DNA from: UBA1764 sp045616685
GTDB lineage: Bacteria > Bacillota > Clostridia > Peptostreptococcales > Anaerovoracaceae
Assembly: GCA_045616685.1 (NCBI GenBank)
Contig: JAZLHF010000003.1
Location: 1-64,000, forward strand
Direction of reading: 5' to 3'
DNA length: 64,000 nucleotides
Shown one piece after another: positions 8,131 to 16,459 of the stretch. Position numbers and translations under genes: made by a program. Numbering within the stretch: position 1 is the stretch's first letter; every line of letters begins with the position of its first letter. The notes below the pieces were generated by a model that saw only the letters and a program-made list of their open reading frames with translations, searched no databases and was not told the DNA's origin.

Positions 8131-8439
8131 ATTTACACATTAGTATATCAACAACTTGCCGAACAAGATCTCGAAACATATGCAAAAAGTATTTTCGAAC
8201 ATACTGGTCATGTTGAATCTGTATTAAGGTTCTTGGAGGAAATTGAAACCGCAGCTTTGCAGTTAAAAGATTTCTCATATTCATGTTCAATTTATATTTC
8301 AGAAAGACCTTTATCAAGGGAATATCGTTTTATGCCTTGCGGTAAATATAATATATTTTATACTGTTGATGAAGCAAAGAAAGAAGTGCTTATTGTGAGT
8401 ATTATTGCTTCAAAAATGAATGTAATAGATGTGACGTAA
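8131..8439 (+). CDS. RelE/ParE-family toxin with non-standard start
   Basis: Toxin of about 102 residues: YTLVYQQLAEQDLETYAKSI at the start, LSREYRFMPCGKYNIFYTVD later, and a closing IVSIIASKMN, all typical of ParE/RelE toxins partnered with Phd-type antitoxins. There is no ATG, GTG or TTG at the expected place. AAGGAGG (8116-8122) points to ATT at 8131 as start, or an ATG was lost by change to AAG at 8128. The next in-frame ATG upstream (8074) is deep inside the antitoxin gene. It is either an ATT-initiated gene with low expression or a silenced toxin. Confidence 0.75.
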   Translation: MYTLVYQQLAEQDLETYAKSIFEHTGHVESVLRFLEEIETAALQLKDFSYSCSIYISERPLSREYRFMPCGKYNIFYTVDEAKKEVLIVSIIASKMNVIDVT

Positions 8440-8456
8440 CTACGCCATATATGCCG

Positions 8457-8528
8457 ATTGTATGCAAGTAAACATACAATAAATATAGCCCGGATAGAGA
8501 TATTCGGGCTCGTATAGTACAATACGAG
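8457..8528. repeat. Three consecutive hairpins
   Basis: ATTGTATG/CATACAAT (8457-8480), AGCCCG/CGGGCT (8487-8510) and CTCGTAT/ATACGAG (8509-8528) follow one another with almost no gap. The middle one is G+C-rich but lacks a T-run. They close the toxin-antitoxin unit or form a structured RNA. Confidence 0.6.
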
Positions 8529-8551
8529 TTGATAAGTTTTAAATTTTGAGG

Positions 8552-8572
8552 TTGACAATGACAGAGCTTGGC

Positions 8573-8580
<8 letters not shown>
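8552..8580 (+). promoter_or_regulatory. Promoter upstream of the AGCA microsatellite
   Basis: Perfect -35 TTGACA (8552-8557), 17-base spacer and a weak -10 GAAAAT (8575-8580). Transcription would begin at the first repeat units. Confidence 0.45.
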
Positions 8581-8707
<127 letters not shown>

Positions 8708-8721
8708 CTATTATGATATAG

Positions 8722-8747
8722 CCACGATTTTTTAACCGTGGTTTTTT
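8722..8747 (+). terminator. Intrinsic terminator after the microsatellite unit
   Basis: CCACG (8722-8726) pairs with CGTGG (8737-8741), followed by TTTTTT. It would end a transcript that starts near 8587, so the microsatellite RNA would be about 160 bases and separate from the surface-protein mRNA. Confidence 0.65.
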
Positions 8748-8808
8748 GTATGCTTTTTTACGGATATAATCTGCTGACATAGATATTTTTCGGAAAGGAT
8801 TTTACACT

Positions 8809-11800
8809 ATGAAAAAACGAATTTTAAGTATTTTAATAGCGCTTGCAATGGTGCTGACTTTAATGCCAGAGGTGGCATTTGCTACAGATGAACATGAACA
8901 CAGTTATACAGATGGGCTATGTTCCTGTGGCGAGCACAATGGAGAACATACGAGTTGGATAAATTGGGGCGATGGTTCAGAAGAAAAAACTTCGCTGCCA
9001 ACAACCAATGGCAACTATTATCTCTCATACGATGTAACGCTTTCATCAACCTGGAATGTTCCGAATGGTGAAACCAACCTGTGTCTGAACGGACATACTA
9101 TTAATGCTAATGGTAATAACTTTAGCGTTATCACTGTTGGAAATGACGCAACTCTGAATCTATACGATTGCAATACATCGACCTCACATGCAGGATATGT
9201 TGATTTGAACGGGCTATGGCAGATTGGTACTGGTGATGGCACTGAAAAGACCATCACTGGCGGCATCATCACTGGAGCTACTGATATTGCTGGTGTGAAG
9301 GTTTCAGGCGGTATCTTTAACATGTATGGTGGCACTATCGCCGGTAATAACGGTGGATATGGCGGCGGTGTTCTTGTTAATTTAGGCAGCTTTGTCATGA
9401 ATGGTGGTTTCATCAGCAATAATACAAGTAGTAATGGTGCCGGCGTTAGTATTGATACCAGCTTCACTATGAAAGGTGGCAAGATCAGCGATAATATTGC
9501 GACGAATTACGGCGGTGGCGTGTATAATAAAGGCACCTTCAATATGGAAGGCGGCGAGATTAAAAACAACAACGCAACTGAAAAGGGCGGTGGTGTGTTA
9601 GTTCATACACCGGGTAACTTCACGATGTCAAACGGCACTATTGTTGGAAATGATTCTTATTCAGGCGGTGGTGTGGCTATTCTTGAAGAGAATGCTCTAT
9701 TTACTATGAATGGTGGCACCATTAGTGGTAATACGGCGATCTATAGCGGAGGCGTGCTTGCTTCAAGCGGTAAATTTGACATGAGTGGTGGCACAATTAG
9801 CCTTAACAAGGCAAATATTCAAAGCGGCGGAGTAGGGGTTGATTCTTGTACTTTTACTATGATAGGTGGCGAAATTTGTGACAATACCGCGGCGAATTAC
9901 GGCGGAGTAGGTGTTAAAGGTCCCGTCATTCTCGGTGGAACAGCCAAGATTAAGGGTAATGTTAAAGGCGGCACAATCAATGACGGTGTGCTTTCAGGTG
10001 GAACCTCGGAAAATGTCTATCTGGATAATGGCAAGACCATTACCATCGTTCAGAACGAAAATGCACCAAAGGAAGGCATGGCGGTCGGCGTGACAAAAGG
10101 TTATGATAATGGCCTTGGTGCTTTTACAGGCCTCGATGTGGCACAAGGGACAGAAGCGTATTTCACTTCGGACAACCCGAATTATTGTGTAGTGTATCAA
10201 GATGACATCTTAAAGCTCTCCGCTGAGTATCCTCTTCTGGTCGGCGAAATGGCGGTTACTCTCGCTAACAAGGACGACGTGCTGGGAGATGCGGATGAAG
10301 GCGCTTCCGTTACGTACGACAGCACAACGCATACACTGACACTCAATAATGCTTCGATCGAGAGAACCGTAGGTATTGCAGGTGAAGATCGACATCGCGC
10401 GATAGAGTTCAATGAAGATTTAACCATTAATCTTATCGGTAATAATAAGATTGGCGGCGTTGTTGCTGATGAGCATCGCGAAGATATTTCTTATTATGAA
10501 TACACAGAGGGTATTTATTCAGTCAATCACGATGTTACATTCACAGGCTCCGGCAATTTGCAGATATATGATACGACGGATGGTATACATGCACACAATG
10601 TTACTTTCGCAGAGTCATTTACAGGTACATTGACTGTTTTTGACGGCGGCGGTCTTGATCTGCCTCAGCCGCCTTGTGCAATCCATGCAAACAGTAATGC
10701 TGCAATTTATGGTGGAAAATTTAATCTTACCAGCATAAATGATCATGGTATTTATGCAGGAGAAGCTCTTGAGATCAAAAATGCCGATGTGAAAATTTCA
10801 GCAGGCAAGATAGGAATCTACGCTGATAAGGACATTACGATCGAAGACTCTGAGGTAGATGTTACTGCCGTAGGGGGCGGAATTTCGTCAAGCGATACAA
10901 ATGTCAGCATAAAGAACAGTACTGTAGCTGTCGTGTCCGGTGAAACCGGTATTGCTGCCGACATGGATGTTTCTATCAATAACAGTACTGTTAAAGTAAA
11001 GGTTGACTCGTCGAGGGATGCAATAGAAGCATGGGGGAATATTAATATTGATGAAGCACTTGAGATGATTAACGGAAAGATTGAGGTCCGTTCCATCAAG
11101 TTGGTTAGTGCAAATGCAAACGACGGCTATGTAACCATTCAGCCGAAATCTGATCCGGAGCCAACCCCATCAGGCGGCGGAAGTTCTGCAACTGTAATTA
11201 TCCCAGTTTCTGGCGATGCAAATAGTGTTAAGGTTGAAGTTACAGTAAGTGGCAGCACTGCAACAGTAAAGCCGATTAAGGATGCAGACCTTGCAAAGGT
11301 TGCTGGCGGAAGTGTAGAAATTGACCTTTCAGGATTAAAACAGAATGTTGATACAGCAAAGATTCCTACAGAAACAGTAGAAAAGATTGCTGAAAAGAGT
11401 GCAATGACTGTTAAGCTTCCGGTTGCTACTGTTGAATTCGACAAGACTGCAACTGAAGAAATTGCAAATCAGGCTAAGGGCACAAATATCGAACTTGTTG
11501 TAGATGATATTAAAGAAGTATCTCTTAACGCAGTTCAAAAAGAAGCTGTAGGAAAGCTTGATACAGCAATTATTATTGATGCACATCTTGCGTCTGGTGG
11601 CTCTAAGCTTTGCACAGAAAAAGATGGTGGCTTTGGCGGCGGTACTGCAAAGCTTATTCTTCCTTACGAAATTAAGAATAACAGAACTGCTGCAAACTAC
11701 AGTGTTTATTATGTAAATGATGCCGGAAAACTCGAAAAGCTTGTTTCAAAGTATGATAATAATCTTAAGGCATTCGTATTTGAAATCGAGCATTTCTCTG

Positions 11801-12372
11801 TATATGTTGTAGCATATGATGAAAATGCAGTTTCATTCGTTGACGTTAAGGAAAGTGAATACTACTTTGATTCAGTAAAGTGGGCCGTAGCAAACGGAAT
11901 TACTACCGGCACTGATGCAACTCACTTTAGTCCTAACGGAACAACAACTCGTGGACAGATGATTACTTTCCTTTGGAGAATGGCTGGCAGTCCTGTATTT
12001 GAAGATGACGGCATTAAGTTCACCGACATCAAGGAATCAGACTACTTCTACAATGCAGTAGTTTGGGGATGGAATATTGGAATTGTCAGCGGTAAATCAG
12101 AAACCTCATTTGCTCCGGACGATAAGGTAACACGCGGCGAAGCTGTAACATTCATTTATAGATATGCTAAGGTTGCCGGAGGCGATCTCCCAAATCCATT
12201 TACTGATGTTAAGTTAGGCGACTTCTATTACTACCCAGTACTTTGGACAGCAAATAATGAAATTACAAGCGGCACATCAGCAACTACATTCAGCCCAGCT
12301 GATAACTGCACTCGCGGCCAGATTGTAACCTTCCTGTACAGATACAATAGTCAGTATGGTATTGAAAAATAA
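8809..12372 (+). CDS. Large SLH-anchored surface protein with beta-helix repeats
   Basis: Protein of 1187 residues. Signal peptide about 1-25 (EVAFA). A short Cys/His segment (HSYTDGLCSCGEH) follows, then a long right-handed beta-helix (about 140-400) built of units such as MNGGTISGNTAIYSGGV, a second beta-rich region to about 780, a PEPTPSGGG linker, a beta domain, and three C-terminal SLH motifs (about 1010-1185; each with FxDVK-xxYYFxxVxWA and TRGQxxTFLxR). SLH motifs hold it to the wall polymer, and beta-helices often bind glycans or host surfaces, so an adhesin role is plausible but unproven. GGAAAGGA before the ATG is the ribosome binding site; TATAAT at 8765-8770 may be its -10. Confidence 0.85.
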   Translation: MKKRILSILIALAMVLTLMPEVAFATDEHEHSYTDGLCSCGEHNGEHTSWINWGDGSEEKTSLPTTNGNYYLSYDVTLSSTWNVPNGETNLCLNGHTINANGNNFSVITVGNDATLNLYDCNTSTSHAGYVDLNGLWQIGTGDGTEKTITGGIITGATDIAGVKVSGGIFNMYGGTIAGNNGGYGGGVLVNLGSFVMNGGFISNNTSSNGAGVSIDTSFTMKGGKISDNIATNYGGGVYNKGTFNMEGGEIKNNNATEKGGGVLVHTPGNFTMSNGTIVGNDSYSGGGVAILEENALFTMNGGTISGNTAIYSGGVLASSGKFDMSGGTISLNKANIQSGGVGVDSCTFTMIGGEICDNTAANYGGVGVKGPVILGGTAKIKGNVKGGTINDGVLSGGTSENVYLDNGKTITIVQNENAPKEGMAVGVTKGYDNGLGAFTGLDVAQGTEAYFTSDNPNYCVVYQDDILKLSAEYPLLVGEMAVTLANKDDVLGDADEGASVTYDSTTHTLTLNNASIERTVGIAGEDRHRAIEFNEDLTINLIGNNKIGGVVADEHREDISYYEYTEGIYSVNHDVTFTGSGNLQIYDTTDGIHAHNVTFAESFTGTLTVFDGGGLDLPQPPCAIHANSNAAIYGGKFNLTSINDHGIYAGEALEIKNADVKISAGKIGIYADKDITIEDSEVDVTAVGGGISSSDTNVSIKNSTVAVVSGETGIAADMDVSINNSTVKVKVDSSRDAIEAWGNINIDEALEMINGKIEVRSIKLVSANANDGYVTIQPKSDPEPTPSGGGSSATVIIPVSGDANSVKVEVTVSGSTATVKPIKDADLAKVAGGSVEIDLSGLKQNVDTAKIPTETVEKIAEKSAMTVKLPVATVEFDKTATEEIANQAKGTNIELVVDDIKEVSLNAVQKEAVGKLDTAIIIDAHLASGGSKLCTEKDGGFGGGTAKLILPYEIKNNRTAANYSVYYVNDAGKLEKLVSKYDNNLKAFVFEIEHFSVYVVAYDENAVSFVDVKESEYYFDSVKWAVANGITTGTDATHFSPNGTTTRGQMITFLWRMAGSPVFEDDGIKFTDIKESDYFYNAVVWGWNIGIVSGKSETSFAPDDKVTRGEAVTFIYRYAKVAGGDLPNPFTDVKLGDFYYYPVLWTANNEITSGTSATTFSPADNCTRGQIVTFLYRYNSQYGIEK

Positions 12373-12400
12373 AGTTTAAACTCCATTAATAATCATGCGG

Positions 12401-12429
12401 AAGAGCTCCTAAAATTTGGGGCTCTTTTG
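12401..12429 (+). terminator. Intrinsic terminator of the surface-protein gene
   Basis: AAGAGCTCC (12401-12409) pairs with GGGGCTCTT (12418-12426, one G-T wobble), followed by a short T-run. Confidence 0.8.
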
Positions 12430-12431
12430 TT

Positions 12432-12470
12432 GTATACCACGTATGCCAATCTGTATGCCAATGCAAGTAA
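12432..12470 (+). pseudogene. Vestigial integrase 3' end (GTATnCCA triple)
   Basis: GTATACCAC, GTATGCCAATCT and GTATGCCAA follow with 9/12 spacing, the same layout as the 3' end of int at 2087-2116. Translated in frame they give VYHVCQSVCQCK and a stop, matching the integrase tail VDHVDQFVDQ in pattern (V-x-H-V-x-Q-x-V-x-Q). It lies 54 bases before copy 2 of the 76-base repeat, so it may be all that is left of a related element. Confidence 0.5.
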
Positions 12471-12522
12471 GACTTACGTAGAGTTATAAAGACTTTTGCA
12501 GTATACTATTTTTATAAACTAT
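12471..12522 (+). repeat. Dispersed promoter-like repeat, copy A
   Basis: GACTTACGTAGAGTTATAAAG at 12471 recurs as close variants at 13407 and 15358. The adjoining 30 bases at 12493-12522 (CTTTTGCAGTATACT...) recur at 13367-13396 with 2 mismatches and contain a TATACT -10-like hexamer. No gene follows copy A. Confidence 0.6.
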
Positions 12523-12524
12523 AG

Positions 12525-12600
12525 CGCAAATCTCATAAATTCGTGCACCATGTGCACCAGTTATGCACTCAAATATGTTGTATGATTGAAAGCGGTGTTT
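12525..12600 (+). repeat. 76-base direct repeat, copy 2
   Basis: Matches 2299-2374 at 73 of 76 positions in the same orientation and includes a GTGCACCA-type triple at 12543-12571. Like copy 1 it is followed by a hairpin and then by a minus-strand gene. Confidence 0.85.
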
Positions 12601-12613
12601 TAGGAAAACTATA

Positions 12614-12640
12614 GACGGCAGGGCTCTTAGCTCTGCCTTT
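12614..12640. terminator. Intrinsic terminator between convergent genes
   Basis: GGCAGGGCT-CTT-AGCTCTGCC followed by TTTT on the plus strand. It lies just after the stop of the minus-strand UPF0316 gene and would stop plus-strand readthrough. Confidence 0.6.
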
Positions 12641-12643
12641 TGA

Positions 12644-13171
12644 TTACTTCCTTGGTTCGTTATATCCACCAGCATATGCTTTAGTATCGCGTATGATAAT
12701 GAATGCATTTGGATCGAGCTCCTTGATTTTAGCCTTAAACTTTTCCACTTTCTTTTTATCAACATCACAAATAATCATGTACTTTGGATCGCCAAATTCT
12801 GATTCATTGACATTGATAACAGTCAATGGATATCCTTTTTCTCTCATTCTATGTGGTATTACATCTGATCTATTTGATGTGATAACTTCGACAGTAACAT
12901 GTCCAGGGACAAGTGCTTTGGCCAACTTACCACCTACAAACGTTCCGCAAGCATATCCCAAAGCATAGGCTAGGGCCAGATATGCAATTGGATAATCAGA
13001 GTTTAGAGCGTCGCGGACTACTAAAAACCAGATAAATACTTCTACAAAACCTACACAAGCGGCTAAGCCAGATTTTTCCTTTACAGTTAGAACTGTTTTC
13101 ACAGTTCCTAAAGATACATCAGCTATTCTTCCAAAGAATAGTATTAAACAACTAGTTATTAATCCTTCCAT
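12644..13171 (-). CDS. UPF0316 / DUF2179-type membrane protein
   Basis: Protein of 175 residues. Three hydrophobic segments in the first 90 residues (RIADVSLGTVKTVLTV motif, then FVEVFIWFLVV and ALAYALGYACGTFVGG), followed by a soluble domain of about 80 residues. This is the layout of the UPF0316 family (YebE-like), whose function is unknown. GGAGGTACAAA precedes the ATG. A promoter on the minus strand (TTGTAC, 16-base spacer, TATAAT; 13229-13202) fits a monocistronic unit. Confidence 0.85.
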   Translation of the reverse strand: MEGLITSCLILFFGRIADVSLGTVKTVLTVKEKSGLAACVGFVEVFIWFLVVRDALNSDYPIAYLALAYALGYACGTFVGGKLAKALVPGHVTVEVITSNRSDVIPHRMREKGYPLTVINVNESEFGDPKYMIICDVDKKKVEKFKAKIKELDPNAFIIIRDTKAYAGGYNEPRK

Positions 13172-13201
13172 TTTGTACCTCCGTATCTACATGGAACAAA
13201 T

Positions 13202-13229
13202 ATTATACCACAAAACAACTATTGTACAA
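13202..13229 (-). promoter_or_regulatory. Promoter of the UPF0316 gene
   Basis: On the minus strand TTGTAC (13229-13224), 16-base spacer, perfect -10 TATAAT (13207-13202), about 30 bases ahead of the start codon. The rest of the 13172-13429 gap holds the promoter-like repeat of the next gene. Confidence 0.65.
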
Positions 13230-13366
13230 GTAAAACCCAATTACCATCCTGACTTTTCGTTTCTTTGATAGAGAATATAAAACGCAATGCGGGCCGGATA
13301 ATAGTTCGTAAAACGCAAGCCAAATTGTAAGCCATTATATATAAGCCTAAAGTGACTAAAAGTAGG

Positions 13367-13427
13367 CTTTTGTAGTATACTATTTTTATAAATTATTGCA
13401 TTTAAAGACTTATGGAGGGTTATAAAG
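13367..13427 (+). promoter_or_regulatory. Dispersed promoter-like repeat, copy B, before the HD gene
   Basis: 13367-13396 repeats 12493-12522 with 2 mismatches (TATACT at 13376-13381), and 13407-13427 is a variant of the GACTT-GTAGAGTTATAAAG block in which GGAGGG provides the ribosome binding site. It is the likely promoter region of the next gene. Confidence 0.55.
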
Positions 13428-13429
13428 AA

Positions 13430-14092
13430 ATGTGCGAAAATCGGACAGAGCGCCCGACAATGAAGCCAGAGGCAGTACAAGCAAAGGCTACTCCGGAAAA
13501 GAAGGGCGCATCACTTACATCCCCGCTTACAAGGGACGAAGCTTTAGAGCTTTTTAAAAAATATAATAAAGATCCGTTCCATATTCGTCACGCACTTACA
13601 GTTGAAGGCGTTATGAGATGGTATGCTAAAAATCTTGGCTACGCAGATGCAGAAGAATTCTGGGGGCAGGTAGGACTTCTCCACGATATCGACTTTGAAA
13701 ACTGGCCAGAAGAACATTGCAAGAAGGCACCTGCACTTCTTAAAGAAGGCGGCGTTTCCGAAGAAATGATTCATGCAGTTTGCGCGCACGGCTTTGGCCT
13801 TTGCAGCGATGTAGAGCCAACTCTTGAAATGGAAAAAGTTTTATTTGCAGTAGATGAACTCACAGGGCTTATTTGGTCTTATGCTCTAATGCGTCCAGAA
13901 AAATCTTGCGAAGGAATGGAGTTAAAATCACTTAAAAAGAAGTTCAAAGACAAGAAGTTCGCAGCAGGTTGCAGCCGTGATGTCATCACAGATGGCGCAG
14001 CAAAACTTGGTTGGGAACTTGATCAACTTCTTGAAAAAACAATCAGCGCAATGCAGTTTTGCGAAAAGACGGTAGAAGAAGCTTGTAGATAA
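13430..14092 (+). CDS. HD-domain phosphohydrolase
   Basis: Protein of 220 residues. The HD signature is present: RHALTVEGV (first His), GLLHDIDFE (His-Asp pair) and AVCAHGFG (further His), consistent with a metal-dependent phosphohydrolase. Substrate unknown. I start at ATG 13430, 10 bases after GGAGGG; the upstream in-frame ATG (13412) would lie inside that site. The first 30 residues are charged and probably disordered. Single gene between the UPF0316 gene and the next lipoprotein. Confidence 0.85.
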   Translation: MCENRTERPTMKPEAVQAKATPEKKGASLTSPLTRDEALELFKKYNKDPFHIRHALTVEGVMRWYAKNLGYADAEEFWGQVGLLHDIDFENWPEEHCKKAPALLKEGGVSEEMIHAVCAHGFGLCSDVEPTLEMEKVLFAVDELTGLIWSYALMRPEKSCEGMELKSLKKKFKDKKFAAGCSRDVITDGAAKLGWELDQLLEKTISAMQFCEKTVEEACR

Positions 14093-14178
14093 ACTTGTAG
14101 AACTGATTGTTGATTCTATGTTTGTGATTTATCATTAGTTGGTTGTGGAACAAAACCTATATTTAAAGAGGGAGAATA

Positions 14179-15309
14179 ATGGGAAAATATAAAAACATCC
14201 TTGTAATACTAATATTGTGTACTCTTTTGCTTTGCATGCTTTCCGCATGCGCAAAAAGTGAAGAATCTCTATATGAATACAAGGGATCTATTGCACCATA
14301 TTTGCATGAAATAGCATATAAAGACTATATTTTTGATAGCGAAGGAAAGACCTATAAGATTGATAGTCTGCCTGCTTGCTCTGTCGTTCGCAATGGCAAT
14401 TACGTAGGCCGAAATTTCGATTATTTTTATGATGAAGTTCCTAGCATTGTTGTTCATATGGAAGCTACCACAGGACGTTATGCATCCATAGGGCTGTCAT
14501 GTCCAAGCAATATTTGCGAAAAAGATTTATTAAGTGGAAATGTTAGCGAAGAAGATTTTTTGCTTATTCCAAACATGATGACAGAGGGTATAAATGAAAA
14601 AGGTGTTTTTGTATGCTTTAATGTTGTGTCAGACGAAGGCGTTATCATGACGGAAACAAATCCCGGCAAAGAGGATTTGTGCATATGGTTTGTTGTTCGC
14701 GAAATATTAAACAAGGCTGCATCTGCAGATGAGGCAATTGAAATATTAAATGATCGAAATGTTTATGGCAGATTTTACGAATATGAAAACTTCCATTATT
14801 TCATTGCAGACAAAGAGAAAACATATATTGTCGAATTTATAGACGGGAAAGTGATAGCTCAGGAAAAAACAGGCAGTAATCAGATAATGACCAATTTCTA
14901 TTGCAACTTGCCTGAAATCAATGAACACGCAGAAGGAGTAGAGCGTTATCAAATTTTAAAATCTAATTATGCAAACTCATCGACTTTTACGGGAATGCAA
15001 GATTTGATGAAAGAAGTGAAGTTTTCTGAGGCATATAACCCTGATGCCGATCCGTTAAGATTAAGTGATATCGGACTTTATACTCAATCTCAAATTCAAA
15101 ATGAGGATATCACAGAAGAAGCTTTGGGATATATCAAAGAATTCCATGATGAATTTGAGAATATGTATGCAAATAATTTGCGTCCGGAGCCAGCAATTGA
15201 CGGATGGTGGATCACAGTAACTAGCAGTATTTTTGATCTTCAAAATCGCAGTTTTTCAATTTTTGTTCAAGAAGACTTTGAACATGAGTATACTTTTTCT
15301 TTGAATTAA
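14179..15309 (+). CDS. Lipoprotein of the choloylglycine hydrolase / linear amide C-N hydrolase fold
   Basis: Lipoprotein of 376 residues: lipobox LLCMLSAC, with Cys as lipid anchor. The Ntn-hydrolase core carries a candidate nucleophile Cys in LPACSVVRNGNYVGRNFDY, the family hallmark (C, then about 10-15 residues later GRNFD), and later NEKGVFVCFNVV. Family members hydrolyse amide bonds such as conjugated bile salts, penicillin V, N-acylethanolamines or acyl-homoserine lactones; substrate here unknown. A surface-attached form is notable because classical bile salt hydrolases are cytoplasmic. A second lipoprotein of this fold lies at 27172-28698. Confidence 0.75.
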   Translation: MGKYKNILVILILCTLLLCMLSACAKSEESLYEYKGSIAPYLHEIAYKDYIFDSEGKTYKIDSLPACSVVRNGNYVGRNFDYFYDEVPSIVVHMEATTGRYASIGLSCPSNICEKDLLSGNVSEEDFLLIPNMMTEGINEKGVFVCFNVVSDEGVIMTETNPGKEDLCIWFVVREILNKAASADEAIEILNDRNVYGRFYEYENFHYFIADKEKTYIVEFIDGKVIAQEKTGSNQIMTNFYCNLPEINEHAEGVERYQILKSNYANSSTFTGMQDLMKEVKFSEAYNPDADPLRLSDIGLYTQSQIQNEDITEEALGYIKEFHDEFENMYANNLRPEPAIDGWWITVTSSIFDLQNRSFSIFVQEDFEHEYTFSLN

Positions 15310-15357
15310 TGACTAAGTTGTGTCTAAAAGAGGTCTTTGGTCAGTCATTATGCAAAA

Positions 15358-15395
15358 GACTTGTGTAGAGTTATAAAGGCGTCTGTATTATAATA
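15358..15395 (+). promoter_or_regulatory. Dispersed promoter-like repeat, copy C, with TATAAT
   Basis: GACTTGTGTAGAGTTATAAAG followed by perfect TATAAT (15389-15394). With copies A and B it shares TAGAGT 17 bases before the -10. The DUF3592 gene begins at 15413, so transcription would start just upstream. Confidence 0.6.
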
Positions 15396-15412
15396 GATTA
15401 GTAAGGTGTTTT

Positions 15413-15883
15413 ATGAAAGCGAAATATGTCAACAAAATAAAATCCATCAATACTGTCATTGTATTTTCAATTGTGTTGCTCTTTGGCATCATATTTTTAA
15501 CATTTGCTGTTAAGCTTACGCAGCAGACAATCCCGGAAAACTATATTGAGGTTGAGGCGAAGATTATGCGAATCGAAGAAACTCTTTCGCCAATGTATGT
15601 TGATTCAGGCGGTACTCCTGATGCGAGCGACTATGAACACCATGTGTTTGTCAAGTATAGCTACTACGGAAAAAACTACAGTGATCTGGAATACGGAAAC
15701 TACAGTTCATCGATGCAGGAGGGGGACACAGTTCTCCTTTATATCGACCCTGATAATCCCGCCGAGTTTATTAGCGATCCGTCGGGTAATATTATGTTTA
15801 TAATTATTGGCATCGTCGTCATTCTAATCGGCGCCGGGGGCCTCGGTTACCTTATTTATAAAAAGAATAGGAGAGAAAAATAA
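15413..15883 (+). CDS. DUF3592-type membrane protein
   Basis: Protein of 156 residues with an N-terminal helix (about 13-36), an extracytoplasmic beta domain (EVEAKIMRIEE, VFVKYSYYGKNYS, GDTVLLYIDPDNPAEF) and a C-terminal helix (about 128-150). This layout is that of DUF3592 proteins, whose function is unknown. It overlaps the next gene by one base (TAATG), so they are co-translated. Confidence 0.7.
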   Translation: MKAKYVNKIKSINTVIVFSIVLLFGIIFLTFAVKLTQQTIPENYIEVEAKIMRIEETLSPMYVDSGGTPDASDYEHHVFVKYSYYGKNYSDLEYGNYSSSMQEGDTVLLYIDPDNPAEFISDPSGNIMFIIIGIVVILIGAGGLGYLIYKKNRREK

Positions 15884-16404
15884 TGGCTACTTATCACGCA
15901 TTTCATTACGGCAAGAAGAACCAAAGTTTTAAACTGGAGAACGAGAACAACCAATCTCTTTATGAGGCAAACCTTGTGAACTTTAAGCTTCTCGGAGCAA
16001 GTGACTATGATTTTGTCAACAAGCTTACATCCGAAACAGTTTCTCACAAGGTTGGCAAGACTGTTAGCGTTGAAAAGGCGAAAGTCGGTATAAGCATGAC
16101 AACCGCCTCTTATTTCAATCTGGATGGCAAAAACTGCTTTGAAATTTTAGAAGAGATGGGTTATAACTTCAAGATTCATCTAAAGCTCGATATTCTTCAT
16201 CCAGAGTTTGCCCTTTTGGATAAAAACGGGTCGCAGGTTGCTGTTTACAAGATGAATGTCGCAGGCCCTAAGGAAGAGAATGTGACAGCTATCGGCAACA
16301 AACAGAGTAACATCGTTATAACCACCGAGAGTGGCGATATGGATGCAATCTTTCTTGGCGCCTTCATTATGAGCAGAGTGAATTTTTCGCTCTATCTTGT
16401 GTAA
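15883..16404 (+). CDS. Hypothetical protein, beta-rich
   Basis: Not recognised. 173 residues, no signal peptide or membrane helix until a mildly hydrophobic C-terminus. The sequence alternates hydrophobic and polar residues, suggesting a beta-barrel or LURP/tubby-like fold, but that is a guess. Start ATG overlaps the stop of the DUF3592 gene. The two probably form an operon. Confidence 0.6.
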   Translation: MATYHAFHYGKKNQSFKLENENNQSLYEANLVNFKLLGASDYDFVNKLTSETVSHKVGKTVSVEKAKVGISMTTASYFNLDGKNCFEILEEMGYNFKIHLKLDILHPEFALLDKNGSQVAVYKMNVAGPKEENVTAIGNKQSNIVITTESGDMDAIFLGAFIMSRVNFSLYLV

Positions 16405-16459
16405 CAAAATTTACAAAATACTGCACAGGCCGTAGGCTAAAATATTTTTAGGAGGACTT

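Noticed and set aside
9018..11586. Long minus-strand frames inside the surface-protein gene
   Set aside because: They arise from Gly/Asn/Thr-rich repeats on the coding strand and have no start signals.
13437..13460. Similarity between ACAATGAAGCC near 2240 and near 13458 as a shared gene fragment
   Set aside because: Match is only about 11 bases; may be chance.
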